Notes: generated from the letters alone by a model not told the origin. Positions 49,503 through 60,865 are shown, counted from the stretch's first letter. The stretch: 64,000 nt of DNA from Variovorax guangxiensis (GCF_003952165.1 NZ_RXFT01000006.1:341227-405226), one strand, 5' to 3'. Numbers and translations: made by a program.

Positions 49503-51191
49503 TTACTTGCTGTCGTTGTTGTCCAGCTTGGCGCGCAGCAGTGCGCCCAGGCTGGTCGTGCCCGCGTTCTCGCGTGCCGACTGCTGGCTCAGGCTGGCCA
49601 TGGCGCCTTGCTCGTCGACCATGTCCTTCTGCTTGATCGACAGCTGGATGTTGCGGGTCTTGCGATCCACGTTCACGACGATGGCCGTGACTTCGTCGCC
49701 TTCCTTCAGCACGTTGCGGGCATCTTCGACGCGGTCGCGCGAGATTTCCGAAGCACGCAGGTAGCCGACGATGTCTTCGCCGAGGTCGATTTCAGCGCCG
49801 CGGGCGTCGACCGTCTTGACCTTGCCGGTCACGATCTGGCCCTTGTCGTTCACCGTGGTGAAGGTGGTGAACGGGTCGCTGTCGAGCTGCTTGATGCCCA
49901 GCGAGATGCGCTCGCGGTCGACGTCGACAGCCAGCACGATCGCTTCGACTTCCTGGCCCTTCTTGTAGTTGCGAACGGCGGTTTCGCCGGCTTCGTTCCA
50001 CGAGAGGTCGGACAGGTGAACCAGGCCGTCAATGCCGGCAGCCAGACCCACGAACACGCCGAAGTCGGTGATCGACTTGATCGGGCCCTTGACGCGGTCG
50101 CCGCGCTTGGTGTTCTGCGCGAATTCCTGCCACGGGTTGGCCTTGCACTGCTTCATGCCCAGGCTGATGCGGCGCTTGTCTTCGTCGATTTCCAGGACCA
50201 TGACTTCGACTTCGTCGCCCAGCGAGACGATCTTGTTCGGAGCGATGTTCTTGTTGGTCCAGTCCATTTCGGAGACGTGCACCAGGCCTTCGATGCCGGG
50301 CTCGAGCTCGACGAACGCGCCGTAGTCGGCGATGTTCGTGACCTTGCCGAACAGGCGGGTGCCTTGCGGGTAGCGGCGCGAAACGCCCATCCACGGGTCG
50401 TCGCCCATCTGCTTCAGACCCAGCGACACGCGGTTCTTCTCGGTGTCGAACTTGAGGATCTTGGCGGTGATTTCCTGGCCGGCCTGAACGACTTCGCTCG
50501 GGTGGCGCACGCGACGCCATGCCATGTCGGTGATGTGCAGCAGGCCGTCGATGCCGCCGAGGTCCACGAACGCACCGTATTCGGTGATGTTCTTGACCAC
50601 GCCGCGCACCACTGCGCCTTCCTTCAGCGTTTCCATCAGCTTGGCGCGTTCTTCGCCCATGCTGGCTTCGACCACGGCGCGGCGCGACAGCACGACGTTG
50701 TTGCGCTTGCGGTCCAGCTTGATGACCTTGAATTCGAGGGTCTTGTTCTCGTAGGGGGTCAGGTCCTTGATCGGACGCGTGTCGATCAGCGAGCCCGGCA
50801 GGAACGCGCGGATGCCGTTGACCAGGACGGTCAGGCCGCCCTTGACCTTGCCGCTGGTGGTGCCGGTGACGAAGTCGCCCGATTCCAGCGCCTTCTCGAG
50901 GGCCAGCCACGAAGCCAGACGCTTGGCGGTGTCGCGCGAGAGGATGGTGTCGCCGTAGCCGTTTTCAACGCTGCCGATGGCAACGGAAACGAAGTCGCCG
51001 GCCTGCACTTCGAGTTCGCCCTTGTCGTTCTTGAACTCTTCGATCGGCACATACGCTTCGGACTTCAGGCCGGCGTTGACGACGACGTGGTTGTGTTCCA
51101 CGCGCACCACTTCGGCGGTGATGACCTCGCCCGTGCGCATTTCGGAACGCTTCAGGGACTCTTCGAACAGATCGGCAAAAGATTCAGACAT
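49503..51191 (-). CDS. rpsA: 30S ribosomal protein S1
   Basis: Ribosomal protein of 562 residues with six S1 RNA-binding domains; repeated blocks such as [26 protein letters not shown] and [28 protein letters not shown] mark the central ones. It unwinds and docks mRNA on the small subunit. GGAAGGA lies seven bases before the start. The 229-base region upstream contains several inverted repeats. Confidence 0.97.
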   Translation of the reverse strand: MSESFADLFEESLKRSEMRTGEVITAEVVRVEHNHVVVNAGLKSEAYVPIEEFKNDKGELEVQAGDFVSVAIGSVENGYGDTILSRDTAKRLASWLALEKALESGDFVTGTTSGKVKGGLTVLVNGIRAFLPGSLIDTRPIKDLTPYENKTLEFKVIKLDRKRNNVVLSRRAVVEASMGEERAKLMETLKEGAVVRGVVKNITEYGAFVDLGGIDGLLHITDMAWRRVRHPSEVVQAGQEITAKILKFDTEKNRVSLGLKQMGDDPWMGVSRRYPQGTRLFGKVTNIADYGAFVELEPGIEGLVHVSEMDWTNKNIAPNKIVSLGDEVEVMVLEIDEDKRRISLGMKQCKANPWQEFAQNTKRGDRVKGPIKSITDFGVFVGLAAGIDGLVHLSDLSWNEAGETAVRNYKKGQEVEAIVLAVDVDRERISLGIKQLDSDPFTTFTTVNDKGQIVTGKVKTVDARGAEIDLGEDIVGYLRASEISRDRVEDARNVLKEGDEVTAIVVNVDRKTRNIQLSIKQKDMVDEQGAMASLSQQSARENAGTTSLGALLRAKLDNNDSK

Positions 51192-51293
51192 TTATGTTTC
51201 CTTCCGTCAGGCAGGGTTGGCAGGCGCTCTTGCGAAATTGCGTGCGGCTGCTGTGGGTCTGTAGACGGCGGTTTGGTGGGCGCGAGCCCGGTT

Positions 51294-51344
51294 GGTTGAA
51301 CAACCAGCAGGCCGGTGCGCTGTCGCGCGGAAGGAGCCTGCTGG
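51294..51344 (-). promoter_or_regulatory. Structured region upstream of rpsA
   Basis: Two adjoining dyads: GGTTG-AA-CAACC (51294-51305) and the 9-bp arms CCAGCAGGC (51304-51312) with GCCTGCTGG (51336-51344), sharing two bases and thus mutually exclusive. They lie 100 to 150 bases before the rpsA start in the 229-base gap after aroA-cmk. Apart from these and a weak hairpin at 51397-51418, nothing else is seen in this gap. Confidence 0.4.
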
Positions 51345-51420
51345 AGCGGTATGCGCCTACGGATATTCCGTCGGGCGCCAGCTTTTCAAGCGGACCTGAA
51401 AGGCTGTCACTTCAGGCCGA

Positions 51421-53433
51421 TCAAGCGTGCTTGAACGGCTGAATCTGCTGCCACCAGTCCAACACCGTGTCGATCGATTGCTCGATGGACAACTGCGAGT
51501 TGTCGAGGTGACGGGCATCCTGCGCCGGCTTCAGGGGGGCGACGCTGCGGGACGAATCCCTGGCGTCACGGGCCTCCAAGTCGGAGCGAAGACTGTCGAG
51601 TGTAGTCGAAATTCCCTTTGAAATCAACTGCTTATGCCGCCGTTCGGCGCGCTGGGCGGCGCTGGCGGTCAGGAAGACCTTGAGCGCGGCGTCGGGGAAG
51701 ATCACCGTGCCCATGTCGCGGCCGTCGGCCACCAGGCCCGGCAGCTGGCGGAAACGCTGCTGCAGGGCCAGCAGCGCCTCGCGCACGGCCGGCAGCGCGG
51801 AGACGCGGGAGGCGTCCATGCCGGCGGCTTCGGTGCGGATCTCGTCGCTCACGTCCTCGCCATCCAGAAGCACCTTGCCTTCGGTGAACTGCAGGGGCAG
51901 GGCGGCGGCCAGGGCCGCCACTTCGGCCTCGTGCTCTGCGTCGGCGCTCAGGCCGGCGCGGCGCACCGCGAGGCCTGTCACCCGGTAGAGCGAGCCCGAA
52001 TCGAGGTAGTGGTAGCCCAGCAGGCGCGCCACCTCGGCGGCCAGCGTGCCCTTGCCGGAGGCGGTCGGGCCGTCGATGCAGATCACCGGCACCTCGGCGG
52101 CCTCGGCCACGGAGAACAGCGTCTCGAAGTAGTCGGGAAAGGTCTTGGCGACGCAGTGCGGATCGAGGATGCGCACCGGCACGCCCGCCGGATTGAACGC
52201 CGCCAGCGAGAAGCACATGGCCACCCGGTGATCGTCGTAGGTGCGGATGCTCGCCGGGAGCCAGCCGGACTGCGCCAGCGGATGCACCCGGATGAAATCG
52301 GGCCCCGCCTCCACCGTGGCGCCGAGCTTGCGCAGCTCGTTGGCCATGGCGTCGATGCGGTCGGTTTCCTTCACGCGCCAGCTCGCGATGTTGCGCAGCG
52401 TGGTCGGGCCGTCGGCGTAGAGCGCCATCACGGCCAGCGTCATCGCGGCGTCCGGAATGTGGTTGGCGTCGATGTCGATGGCCTTGAGCGGCCAGGCGCC
52501 GCGACTGATCTCGAGCCAGTTCGGCCCGCTGTCGACCAGCGCGCCCATCTGGCGGGCGGCGTCGATGAAGCGGATGTCGCCCTGGATCGAATCGGCGCCC
52601 ACGCCTTCGATGCGGATGCCGTCCTTGCCGGAAACGCCGGTGGCGATGGCGCCCAGCGCGATGAAGTAGCTGGCGGAGGAGGCATCCGCCTCCACGTGGA
52701 TCTCGCCCGGCGAGCTGTAACGGCTGCCGGCCGGGATGGTGAAGCGCTCCCAGCCGTCGCGATGGACCTGGATGCCGAAGCGCGCCAGCAGGTTCAGCGT
52801 GATCTCGATGTACGGCTTGGAGATCAGCTCGCCGACCACCTCGATCACGATGTCGTTGGCCGCAGCCAGCGGCAGCCCCAGCAGCAGGGCGGTGAGGAAC
52901 TGGCTCGACACGTCGCCGCGCACGCGGATCGGAGCGTCGAGCGCCAGGTCGCCGTGCGGCACCGGATGGATGCGCAGCGGCGGATAGCCGGGGTTGCCGA
53001 GGTAGTCGATGCGGCAGCCGAGCTGGGTCAGCGCGTCGACGAGGTCGCCGATGGGGCGCTCGTGCATGCGCGGAACGCCGCTGAGTTCGAATTCGCCGCC
53101 CAGCAGCGACAGCGCGGCCGTCAGCGGGCGCATCGCCGTGCCGGCATTGCCGAGGAAAAGGGGCAGCAGCGCCTCGCTGGGCTTCAGCTGTCCGCCGAGG
53201 CCGGTGATGCGCAGCGTACTGCCGGCCGGATCGACGCCGCAGCCCAGGGCGCGCAGCGCGTCGAGCATCACGCGGGTGTCGTCGGAATCCAGCAGGTCGT
53301 GGATGGTGGTGGTGCCGCTGGCCAGTGCCGCCAGCAGCAGCACGCGGTTCGAAATGCTCTTGGAACCCGGCAGCCGGACCGTGCCGGCCGCGCCCGCGAG
53401 GGGAGGGAGGTCGAGGAAAGCCGTCGAGAACAT
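51421..53433 (-). CDS. aroA-cmk: Fused EPSP synthase and cytidylate kinase
   Basis: One 670-residue chain. Residues 1 to about 440 are class I 3-phosphoshikimate 1-carboxyvinyltransferase ([10 protein letters not shown] near residue 22, [12 protein letters not shown] near 92, [11 protein letters not shown] and [12 protein letters not shown]), the sixth step of the shikimate pathway. Residues of about 445-670 are CMP/dCMP kinase ([14 protein letters not shown]-loop, [18 protein letters not shown]). The joint is a short segment ([10 protein letters not shown]) with no stop. It begins one base from the tyrA stop. Both activities are probably essential. Confidence 0.96.
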   Translation of the reverse strand: MFSTAFLDLPPLAGAAGTVRLPGSKSISNRVLLLAALASGTTTIHDLLDSDDTRVMLDALRALGCGVDPAGSTLRITGLGGQLKPSEALLPLFLGNAGTAMRPLTAALSLLGGEFELSGVPRMHERPIGDLVDALTQLGCRIDYLGNPGYPPLRIHPVPHGDLALDAPIRVRGDVSSQFLTALLLGLPLAAANDIVIEVVGELISKPYIEITLNLLARFGIQVHRDGWERFTIPAGSRYSSPGEIHVEADASSASYFIALGAIATGVSGKDGIRIEGVGADSIQGDIRFIDAARQMGALVDSGPNWLEISRGAWPLKAIDIDANHIPDAAMTLAVMALYADGPTTLRNIASWRVKETDRIDAMANELRKLGATVEAGPDFIRVHPLAQSGWLPASIRTYDDHRVAMCFSLAAFNPAGVPVRILDPHCVAKTFPDYFETLFSVAEAAEVPVICIDGPTASGKGTLAAEVARLLGYHYLDSGSLYRVTGLAVRRAGLSADAEHEAEVAALAAALPLQFTEGKVLLDGEDVSDEIRTEAAGMDASRVSALPAVREALLALQQRFRQLPGLVADGRDMGTVIFPDAALKVFLTASAAQRAERRHKQLISKGISTTLDSLRSDLEARDARDSSRSVAPLKPAQDARHLDNSQLSIEQSIDTVLDWWQQIQPFKHA

Positions 53434-53434
53434 C

Positions 53435-54325
53435 TCAGTTGTCCTGCTGCTGCGACGAGGTGTCGGTGGCCGGCTTCCAGGCCGCCCGGGTCTTGCTGGC
53501 GGCGGCGATCGACAGTTCGAGGCCCTGCAAGTCGCTAGCGGTCATCATCGCCTCGAAGTCGTCCAGCGCCTTGCGGAAGGCGCGCGACTGTTCGAGCACA
53601 TGCTCCCGGTTGGCCAGCAGCACGTCGCGCCACATGACCGGATCGCTCGCGGCGATGCGCGAGAAGTCGCGGAACCCCGGCCCCGCGAGGCTCAGGAAGC
53701 GCTCGCCCTGCGGCTGCGCGGCCAGGCCGTTGATGTACGCGAAGGCCAGCAGGTGCGGCAGATGGCTCACAGCGGCGAAGGCGCCGTCGTGCTCCTCGTG
53801 CGTCATCGTGACGACGTTGGCGCCGATGCCGCTCCACACCTGCGTGGCCCGCTGCACGTTGGAGCGAAGCGTGGTCTTCACCGGGGTCAGCACCACCTGG
53901 CGGCCGGCGAAGAGCGATGCCTCGGCATGCTCGATGCCCGAAAGCTCCTTGCCGGCGATGGGGTGCGCCGGCACGAAGCTCGCGAACTGACGCTGCAGGC
54001 CGTTGCGCGCAGCCTCGATCACGTCGCCCTTGGTCGAGCCCACGTCCATCACCAGCGTTTCGCTCGAGATGCCATGGCGGATGGCCTTGAAGGTAGCTTC
54101 GGAAGCAGCCACCGGCACCGCCAGCAGCACGATGTCGGCACCCGACACCGCCAGCAGCGCCGAGGGCGCCGCCACGTCGATCACGCCGAGCTGGCGCGCC
54201 CGCTCGGTGGTGGAGGGCGACTTGCTGTAGCCCACCACCCGTTTCACCAGTTTCGCGCGCTTGAGTGCGAGCGCGAAGGAGCCGCCCATCAGGCCGCAGC
54301 CGATCAGTCCCAGTTGTTCGAACAT
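53435..54325 (-). CDS. tyrA: Prephenate dehydrogenase
   Basis: NAD(P)-dependent enzyme of 296 residues that converts prephenate to 4-hydroxyphenylpyruvate for tyrosine. The nucleotide-binding motif is [16 protein letters not shown], and the substrate region includes [13 protein letters not shown] and [11 protein letters not shown] start at ATG 54325 (MFEQLGLIG); the longer frame runs through pheA. No ACT domain is present, so tyrosine feedback may be weak or indirect. Confidence 0.94.
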   Translation of the reverse strand: MFEQLGLIGCGLMGGSFALALKRAKLVKRVVGYSKSPSTTERARQLGVIDVAAPSALLAVSGADIVLLAVPVAASEATFKAIRHGISSETLVMDVGSTKGDVIEAARNGLQRQFASFVPAHPIAGKELSGIEHAEASLFAGRQVVLTPVKTTLRSNVQRATQVWSGIGANVVTMTHEEHDGAFAAVSHLPHLLAFAYINGLAAQPQGERFLSLAGPGFRDFSRIAASDPVMWRDVLLANREHVLEQSRAFRKALDDFEAMMTASDLQGLELSIAAASKTRAAWKPATDTSSQQQDN

Positions 54326-54351
54326 GCTGTCTCTGTGTGTCCGCCTGCCGC

Positions 54352-55476
54352 TCAGGCCTTGACGGGGTAGGCGCCGAGCACCTTGTAGAAGGCGCAGAGG
54401 CCGCGCAGCTCGGCCAGCGCGGCAGCCACGTTGGGCTGCGAGGGGTGGCCGTCGAGGTCGATGTAGAAGTAGTACTCCCACTGGCCCGTGCGCGCGGGGC
54501 GCGACTCGAAGCGCGTCATCGAGACGTTGTTGAGCTTCAGCGGCACAAGCAGGTCGTGCACCGCGCCGGGCCGGTTGGGCACCGAGACGATCAGGCTCGT
54601 GCAGTCGCGGCCCGAGGCCGGCGGCATGGCCAGCGTCTGCGGCAGGCAGATCACCGAGAAACGGGTGCGGTTGTACGAGTCGTCCTGGATCGCGTGCGCC
54701 ACGATGTGCAGGCCGAAGCGCGTGGAGGCGCGTTCGCCGGCCAGCGCGGCCCACTTGGGATTGGTGGCCGCCAGACGCGCGCCCTCGGCGTTGCTCGACA
54801 CGGCGCGGCGCTCGGCGTTGGGCAGATGCTTGGACAGCCAGGTCTGGCACTGCGCCAGCGCCTGCGGATGGGCCAGCACCGCCTCGACGCCTTCGAGCGA
54901 GTTGCTGCTGCGCAGCAGGTGGTGGCGAATCAGCAGGCTGACCTCGCCGACGACGTGCGTGGGCGAATGCAGGAACAGGTCGAGCGAGCGGGTGACCACG
55001 CCCTCGGTCGAGTTCTCGACGCCGACCACGCCGTACTGGGCGCTGCCCGCGGCGGTGGCGTGGAACACCTCGTCGAAGCTGGCGCAGTAGATCAGGTCTG
55101 CGGCGCCCCCGAAGTACTCGATGGCGGCCTGTTCGCAGAAGGTGCCTTCGGGGCCGAGCACGGCCACGCGCTGTGGCGATTCGAGCGCCAGGCAGGCCGA
55201 CATGATCTCGCGCCAGATGGCGGCCACGTGGATGTCCTTGAGCGGGCCGCCATTGCTCTTCTGCATCTTGTCGATGACCTGCGCCACGCGGTCGGGGCGG
55301 AAGTACGGCGTGCCCTCGCGCTTCTTGACCTCGCCGACCAGCTCGGCCACGTGGGCCCGCTCGTTGAGCAGGCTCAGCAGTCGCTGGTCGAGCGAGTCGA
55401 TCTGCACGCGCAGATCGGCCAGGCTTTCGGAATTGTCGGGAGAAGAGGAGGGTGGGGTGGGTGCGGAGGCGGTCAT
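54352..55476 (-). CDS. pheA: Chorismate mutase / prephenate dehydratase (P-protein)
   Basis: Bifunctional enzyme of phenylalanine synthesis, 374 residues. The AroQ mutase domain is at about 18-105 (LRVQIDSLDQRLLSLLNERA), the dehydratase at about 108-290 (VAVLGPEGTFCEQAA, VVGVENSTEGVV, the TRFSVI motif), and an ACT regulatory domain at about 298-374 (SLIVSVPNRPGAVHDLL, ESRP), which binds phenylalanine. A Ser/Pro-rich leader of 17 residues precedes the mutase. It lies between serC and tyrA on one strand. Confidence 0.96.
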   Translation of the reverse strand: MTASAPTPPSSSPDNSESLADLRVQIDSLDQRLLSLLNERAHVAELVGEVKKREGTPYFRPDRVAQVIDKMQKSNGGPLKDIHVAAIWREIMSACLALESPQRVAVLGPEGTFCEQAAIEYFGGAADLIYCASFDEVFHATAAGSAQYGVVGVENSTEGVVTRSLDLFLHSPTHVVGEVSLLIRHHLLRSSNSLEGVEAVLAHPQALAQCQTWLSKHLPNAERRAVSSNAEGARLAATNPKWAALAGERASTRFGLHIVAHAIQDDSYNRTRFSVICLPQTLAMPPASGRDCTSLIVSVPNRPGAVHDLLVPLKLNNVSMTRFESRPARTGQWEYYFYIDLDGHPSQPNVAAALAELRGLCAFYKVLGAYPVKA

Positions 55477-55500
55477 CGGTGCGAGCGGCTGGGCATGCGC

Positions 55501-56631
55501 CTAGGCATGCGATCGCTCGAATTCTCGCATGTAGGCCACCAGAGCCTGCACCCCTGCCAGCGGCATGGCGTTGTAAATGCTCGCGCGCATGCCCCCGACC
55601 GACTTGTGCCCCTTCAGCTGCAGCAGCCCGGCTTCGCGCGCGCCGGCCAGGAAGGCCTCGTTGCGGCTTTCGTCGGCCAGGAAGAAGGGCACGTTCATGC
55701 GCGAACGGCAGCTCGGGTCGATGCGGCTGGCGTAGAAGTCGGAGCCGTCGATGAAGTCGTACAGCAGCTTCGCCTTGGCGATGTTGCGCTGCTCCATGGC
55801 GGCGACACCGGTGTACTCGCCCTCGGTCTGCTCCAGCAGCCACTTGAACGTGAGCCCCGCCATGTAAATGCCCCAGGTCGGCGGGGTGTTGTACATGGAC
55901 TGGTTGTCGGCCACGGTCTTGTAGTTGAAGGCGCTCGGGCAGATCTCTAGCGCGTGGCCGAGCAGGTCGTCGCGCACGACCACGATGGTCAGCCCGGCGG
56001 GCCCGAGGTTCTTCTGGGCGCCGCCGAAGGCCAAGCCCACGCGGCTCCAGTCGACGCTGCGCGAGGCGACGTGCGAGGAGAAATCGATGATCAGCGGCGC
56101 GCTGCTGCCGAGCGCGGCCAGGTCGGGCAGCTGCTGGAATTCGATGCCGTTGATGGTCTCGTTCGAGCACACGTGCACGTACGAGGCATCCTTGGAGAGC
56201 TGCCAGGTCGCGGGATCGGGCAGCTTCGTGTGCTGGTTGTCGGCATTGCTGGCGGCCACGCGCGCGTCGCAGTAGCGCTGGGCCTCCTTGTGCGACTTGG
56301 TGCTCCAGCTGCCGGTGATGACGAAGTCCGCGGCCTTGCCGCGCGACAGGTTCAGCGGAACGATGGCGTTCTCGCCGAGCCCGCCGCCCTGCATGAACAG
56401 GATGTGGAAGTTCGAGGGAATCGCCAGCAGCGTGCGGAGGTCGGCTTCGGCTTGCGTACAGATCGAGCCGAACTCCTTGCCGCGATGGCTCATCTCCATC
56501 ACGCTCATGCCGCTGCCCTGCCAGTCGAGCATTTCGGCGGCAGCGCGCTGCAGCACCGCCTCCGGCATGGCAGCCGGACCGGCCGAGAAGTTGTAGGGGC
56601 GCTTGCCGGCCGGCGTCTGCTGCTGGGTCAC
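55501..56631 (-). CDS. serC: Phosphoserine aminotransferase
   Basis: PLP enzyme of 376 residues that makes phosphoserine for serine and, in many bacteria, a pyridoxal precursor. Landmarks are [23 protein letters not shown]-type [14 protein letters not shown], and the PLP lysine in [15 protein letters not shown] use the GTG at 56631 ([11 protein letters not shown]) because it falls 7 bases after the preceding stop; the longer ATG frame to 56688 would overlap that gene by 50 bases. Confidence 0.94.
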   Translation of the reverse strand: MTQQQTPAGKRPYNFSAGPAAMPEAVLQRAAAEMLDWQGSGMSVMEMSHRGKEFGSICTQAEADLRTLLAIPSNFHILFMQGGGLGENAIVPLNLSRGKAADFVITGSWSTKSHKEAQRYCDARVAASNADNQHTKLPDPATWQLSKDASYVHVCSNETINGIEFQQLPDLAALGSSAPLIIDFSSHVASRSVDWSRVGLAFGGAQKNLGPAGLTIVVVRDDLLGHALEICPSAFNYKTVADNQSMYNTPPTWGIYMAGLTFKWLLEQTEGEYTGVAAMEQRNIAKAKLLYDFIDGSDFYASRIDPSCRSRMNVPFFLADESRNEAFLAGAREAGLLQLKGHKSVGGMRASIYNAMPLAGVQALVAYMREFERSHA

Positions 56632-56638
56632 GTTTCTC

Positions 56639-57220
56639 TTACTTCTTGGCTGGGGCCTTGGCAGGTGCCTTGGCGGGGGCTGCGCCACCGTCGGTGGGGG
56701 CGCCGAGTGCCTTGGCGACGGCGGTGTCGAGCGCCTGCATCTTGGGCTCGACCGAAGAGCGCGTTTCGGACACGAGCTTTTCCGTCAGGGCAGTCTGCAT
56801 CTTGGGGTTCAGTTCCTGGTACTTCTTGCTCAGCGGCGAGTTGATCCAGGCCAGCAGTTGCTTGAGTTCGTCTTCGCTGAAGTTCTGCTCCATCAGCGGG
56901 GTCAGGGCGCCCGGTGCCAGCTGTACGGCCTTGTCGCGCACGATGGGGTAGGTCTCGTCGAAGTACTTCTTCAGCTCGGCGTCGGCTGCCTTGGCGGCTG
57001 CTTCGCGCTTGGCTTCAGGCACCTGCGTCTGCAGGTACTGCGAACCCGCCTGTGCGATCGGGGCGCTCGATTGCTCGACCAGGCCACGAGCCAGCGATTC
57101 GATGCCGGGGCGCTGGATGTCGATGAACTGCTTGATGAGCGTGGCCTTGTCCTGGGCCATGGCGGCCATCGAGCTGCTTGCCAGGGCGACCGTCAGAAGT
57201 GCGAGTTTGATTTTTTTCAC
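56639..57220 (-). CDS. Exported DUF2059 protein
   Basis: Protein of 193 residues with a Sec signal ([23 protein letters not shown]) and a helical DUF2059 domain (about 80-150: [30 protein letters not shown]). The tail is Ala/Pro/Lys-rich. Its function is unknown. Its position between gyrA and serC, overlapping gyrA by four bases, recurs in related bacteria. It is probably periplasmic. Confidence 0.85.
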   Translation of the reverse strand: MKKIKLALLTVALASSSMAAMAQDKATLIKQFIDIQRPGIESLARGLVEQSSAPIAQAGSQYLQTQVPEAKREAAAKAADAELKKYFDETYPIVRDKAVQLAPGALTPLMEQNFSEDELKQLLAWINSPLSKKYQELNPKMQTALTEKLVSETRSSVEPKMQALDTAVAKALGAPTDGGAAPAKAPAKAPAKK

Positions 57221-59862
57221 TGAGGATTCTCCGTTGAAGATGAGGAAGTATCGTCTGCGTCAGGCTCGGTTTCGCCGTTCGCGTCGTTTTCGACGATACG
57301 TTGTAGCCCGCTGAGTTTGGCGCCTTCGTCGAGACCGATCAGCGTAACGCCTTGCGTCGCGCGACCCATTTCACGAATCTCGGCCACCCGGGTGCGCACC
57401 AGCACGCCCTTGTCGGTGATGAGCATGATCTCATCATCCGCATGAACGAGAGTGGCGGCAACGACCTTGCCGTTGCGCTCACTCTGTTGAATCGCGATCA
57501 TGCCCTTGGTTCCCCGGCCATGGCGGGTGTATTCGGTAATGCTTGTTCGCTTTCCGTAACCATTTTCGGTGGCTGTGAGCACGCTCTGCTGCTCGTCCTC
57601 GGCCACCAGCATCGCGATCACGCCCTGTCCGGCCTCGAGCGACATGCCGCGCACGCCACGGGCATTGCGGCCCAGCGGGCGGACGTCTTCCTCGTCGAAG
57701 CGCACGGCCTTGCCGCCGTCGCTGAAGAGCATCACGTCGTGCTTGCCGTCGGTGAGCGCGGCGCCGATCAGGTAGTCGCCCTCGTCGAGGTTCACGGCGA
57801 TGATGCCGCCCTTGCGCGGGTTGCTGAACTCGTCGAGCGCGGTCTTCTTTACCGTGCCCATCGAGGTGGCCATGAACACGTACTGGTCGGCCGGGAAGTT
57901 GCGCTTGTCGCCGGTCAGCGCCAGCGCGACGTTGATCTTCTCGCCTTCCTGCAGCGGGAACATGTTGACGATCGGGCGCCCGCGCGAGCCGCGCGAACCC
58001 GCCGGCACTTCCCACACCTTGAGCCAGTAGAGCCGGCCGCGGTTGGAGAAGCACAGGATGTAGTCGTGCGTGTTGGCGATGAAGAGCTGGTCGATCCAGT
58101 CGTCATCCTTGGTGGTGGTGGCCTGCTTGCCGCGGCCGCCGCGCTTCTGCGCTCGGTACTCGCCCAGCGGCTGGCTCTTGATGTAGCCGCTGTGAGAGAG
58201 CGTGACCACCATGTCTGTCGGCGTGATCAGGTCTTCGGTCGAGAGGTCGTAGGCGCTGTGCTCCACCTGGCTGCGGCGCGCACCGGTCTTCGACTGGCCG
58301 AACTCCTGCTTGAGGGTGCCGAGTTCATCGCCGATGATGGTCGAGACGCGTTCGGGCTTGGCCAGGATGTCGAGCAGGTCGTCGATCTCGGCCATGACTT
58401 CCTTGTACTCGGCAACGATCTTGTCCTGCTCGAGGCCGGTCAGGCGCTGCAGGCGCATCTGCAGGATTTCCTGGGCCTGCGTTTCCGACAGGCGGTAGAG
58501 GCCATCGTTGCCCATGCCGAACTCGCGCTCGAGGCCCTCGGGGCGGTAGTCGTCGGCATTGACCACGCCGCCGTCGGCGCGCGTGCGCGTGAGCATCTCG
58601 CGCACCAGCTTGCTGTCCCAGCTGCGCGTCATGAGTTCGGCCTTGGCCACGGGCGGCGTTGGCGACTCGCGGATGATGCGGATGAACTCGTCGATGTTCG
58701 CCAGCGCCACCGCCAGGCCTTCGAGCACATGGCCGCGCTCGCGGGCCTTGCGCAGGTTGAAGACCGTGCGGCGGGTAACCACCTCGCGGCGGTGCTGCAG
58801 GAAGACCTCGATCAGGTCCTTCAGGTTGCACAGCTTCGGCTGGCCGTCGACCAGCGCGACCATGTTGATGCCGAAGGTGTCCTGCAGCTGGGTCTGCTTG
58901 TAGAGGTTGTTGAGCACCACCTCGGGCACTTCGCCTCGCTTGAGCTCGATGACCAGGCGCATGCCCGACTTGTCGGACTCGTCCTGGATGTGGCTGATGC
59001 CCTCGATCTTCTTCTCGTGCACCAGCTCGGCCATGCGCTCCTGCAGCGTCTTCTTGTTGACCTGGTAGGGGAGCTCGTCGACGATGATTGCCTGGCGCTG
59101 GCCGCGGTCGATGTCCTCGAAGTGGCACTTGGCGCGCATCACGACCTTGCCGCGGCCGGTGCGGTAGCCGTCCTTCACGCCATTGATGCCGTAGATGATG
59201 CCGGCGGTGGGGAAGTCGGGTGCGGGCACGATCTCCATCAGCTCGTCGATGCTGGCCTGCGGGTTGCGCAGCAGGTACAGGCAGGCGTCCACGACCTCGT
59301 TCAGGTTGTGCGGCGGGATATTCGTGGCCATGCCGACCGCAATACCGCCGGAGCCATTGACCAGCAAATTCGGCAGCTGGCTCGGCAACACCTTGGGCTC
59401 TTTTTCGGAGCCGTCGTAATTGTCCTGGAAGTCGACGGTTTCCTTGTCGATATCGGCCAGCATTTCGTGCGCAATTTTGGCCAGCCGGATTTCCGTATAC
59501 CGCATTGCGGCCGCGTTGTCTCCATCGACGGACCCGAAGTTGCCCTGGCCGTCGACCAGCATGTGGCGCATCGAGAAGTCCTGGGCCAAGCGCACGATGG
59601 TGTCGTAGACCGACTGGTCGCCGTGCGGGTGGTACTTACCGATCACGTCGCCGACGATACGGGCGGACTTCTTGTACGGGCGGTTCCAGTCGTTGTTGAG
59701 CTCGTGCATCGCGTAGAGCACGCGGCGGTGCACCGGCTTGAGGCCGTCACGGGCATCGGGAAGCGCTCGGCCCACGATCACGCTCATGGCGTAATCGAGA
59801 TAGCTGCTGCGCATTTCCTCTTCGAGACTGATGGGCAGGGTTTCTTTTGCGAACGAGGTCAT
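57217..59862 (-). CDS. gyrA: DNA gyrase subunit A
   Basis: Breakage-reunion subunit of gyrase, 881 residues, which introduces negative supercoils with GyrB. Numbering coincides with E. coli through the active site: catalytic Y122 in [11 protein letters not shown]. In the quinolone region position 83 is Gln and 84 is Ser ([10 protein letters not shown]), while D87 is kept. The C-terminal beta-pinwheel starts near 530 and contains the GyrA-box variant QKRGGRGK. The acidic Ser-rich tail is typical. ATG 59862 ([13 protein letters not shown]) is the family start; the frame upstream to 60012 is not. Confidence 0.97.
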   Translation of the reverse strand: MTSFAKETLPISLEEEMRSSYLDYAMSVIVGRALPDARDGLKPVHRRVLYAMHELNNDWNRPYKKSARIVGDVIGKYHPHGDQSVYDTIVRLAQDFSMRHMLVDGQGNFGSVDGDNAAAMRYTEIRLAKIAHEMLADIDKETVDFQDNYDGSEKEPKVLPSQLPNLLVNGSGGIAVGMATNIPPHNLNEVVDACLYLLRNPQASIDELMEIVPAPDFPTAGIIYGINGVKDGYRTGRGKVVMRAKCHFEDIDRGQRQAIIVDELPYQVNKKTLQERMAELVHEKKIEGISHIQDESDKSGMRLVIELKRGEVPEVVLNNLYKQTQLQDTFGINMVALVDGQPKLCNLKDLIEVFLQHRREVVTRRTVFNLRKARERGHVLEGLAVALANIDEFIRIIRESPTPPVAKAELMTRSWDSKLVREMLTRTRADGGVVNADDYRPEGLEREFGMGNDGLYRLSETQAQEILQMRLQRLTGLEQDKIVAEYKEVMAEIDDLLDILAKPERVSTIIGDELGTLKQEFGQSKTGARRSQVEHSAYDLSTEDLITPTDMVVTLSHSGYIKSQPLGEYRAQKRGGRGKQATTTKDDDWIDQLFIANTHDYILCFSNRGRLYWLKVWEVPAGSRGSRGRPIVNMFPLQEGEKINVALALTGDKRNFPADQYVFMATSMGTVKKTALDEFSNPRKGGIIAVNLDEGDYLIGAALTDGKHDVMLFSDGGKAVRFDEEDVRPLGRNARGVRGMSLEAGQGVIAMLVAEDEQQSVLTATENGYGKRTSITEYTRHGRGTKGMIAIQQSERNGKVVAATLVHADDEIMLITDKGVLVRTRVAEIREMGRATQGVTLIGLDEGAKLSGLQRIVENDANGETEPDADDTSSSSTENPQ

Positions 59863-60048
59863 GAGCAAGGGGCTGGCGGCAGGAAGGCGAAATTTTACGC
59901 TGTGAGGGGTGTCGCACCGCCGCAACACAAGGCGCCTATTCCGCCTCCGTCCTACGCTTCCGGGCCGTCCTGCGGGCTGTTTGCCAAAGACCCTATGGCA
60001 CAATCGCCTCAACGTTTTGGGTGGTGGTCACTTAAAGCGTCCTTGATT

Positions 60049-60070
60049 CGCAGCGCGGCTGCGGCTTTTT
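60049..60070 (+). promoter_or_regulatory. Terminator-like hairpin in the ompA leader
   Basis: Stem CGCAGC / GCTGCG with loop GCG is followed by GC and five T residues, and lies only 17 bases before the ATG, next to the AGAGGAG ribosome site. It resembles a weak intrinsic terminator or a translation-control hairpin. No other function is visible in the 224 bases between gyrA and ompA, which must hold both divergent promoters. Confidence 0.4.
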
Positions 60071-60086
60071 CCCCAAGAGGAGAACC

Positions 60087-60737
60087 ATGAAGAAACTGAA
60101 TAAAGTGGCGATGATGTTTGCAGTCGCTGCGCTCGCCACTGCCGCCGGCGCGCAGACCCGTGTCACCGCTGCGGACGGCGGTCCTACGATCGACAACTGG
60201 CAAAACGGCACCGGCGAACTGGTTTGGAAGAACGGCACGAATGAACTGTGCTGGCGCGATGCCAACTGGACGCCTGCTACGGCTGCCGCCGGTTGCGACG
60301 GTGCTCTGGTTCCTGCGGCTCCCGCTGCCGTGGCTCCGACCCCCGGCGCCCCGACCCCCCCGCCCGCTGCACAAGTCGCCGCTTCGAAGGTGACCTTCGC
60401 TGCTGACGCCTTCTTCGACTTCGACAAGTCGGTTCTGAAGCCCGAAGGCCGCGCCAAGCTGACCGACCTGGTCGAGAAGATCCGTGGCGTCAACCTGGAA
60501 GTCATCATCGCTGTCGGCCACACCGACTCGATCGGTACCGACGCCTACAACCAGCGTCTGTCGGTGCGCCGCGCCGAAGCCGTCAAGGCCTTCCTGGTCT
60601 CGAAGGGCATCGAACGCAACCGCGTCTACACCGAAGGCAAGGGCAAGAAGCAGCCTGTGGCTGACAACCGCACCAAGGAAGGCCGCGCCAAGAACCGTCG
60701 CGTGGAAATCGAAGTGGTCGGCACCCGCGCCAACTAA
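60087..60737 (+). CDS. OmpA-family outer membrane protein
   Basis: Protein of 216 residues with a Sec signal (MKKLNKVAMMFAVAALATAAGAQ), a short Pro/Ala-rich linker (about 72-100) and an OmpA peptidoglycan-binding domain (about 105-216: FFDFDKSVLKPEG, VGHTDSIGTDAYNQRLSVRRAEAV, and the late NRRVEIEV). There is no N-terminal eight-strand barrel: the segment between signal and linker is only about 50 residues (repeated NGT and W residues). AGAGGAG precedes the ATG. Confidence 0.92.
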   Translation: MKKLNKVAMMFAVAALATAAGAQTRVTAADGGPTIDNWQNGTGELVWKNGTNELCWRDANWTPATAAAGCDGALVPAAPAAVAPTPGAPTPPPAAQVAASKVTFAADAFFDFDKSVLKPEGRAKLTDLVEKIRGVNLEVIIAVGHTDSIGTDAYNQRLSVRRAEAVKAFLVSKGIERNRVYTEGKGKKQPVADNRTKEGRAKNRRVEIEVVGTRAN

Positions 60738-60761
60738 TCGATCGATTCCCATCGACAATGA

Positions 60762-60786
60762 AACCCCGCTTCGGCGGGGTTTTTTT
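60762..60786 (+). terminator. Terminator after ompA-like gene
   Basis: Stem AACCCCGC / GCGGGGTT with loop TTCG, followed by a T run. It lies 24 bases beyond the ompA stop and separates it from ubiG. Confidence 0.9.
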
Positions 60787-60865
60787 ATGGCCGCCGAATT
60801 CACGATTGATCTTCGGTAAAGGCTGACCGATGTTTAACGGACATCGCTCGTTTCATAATCGCTTC

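Noticed and set aside
53435..56170. A 911-residue tyrA frame.
   Set aside because: The upstream part overlaps pheA and serC in another frame; the NAD-binding motif follows the Met at 54325.
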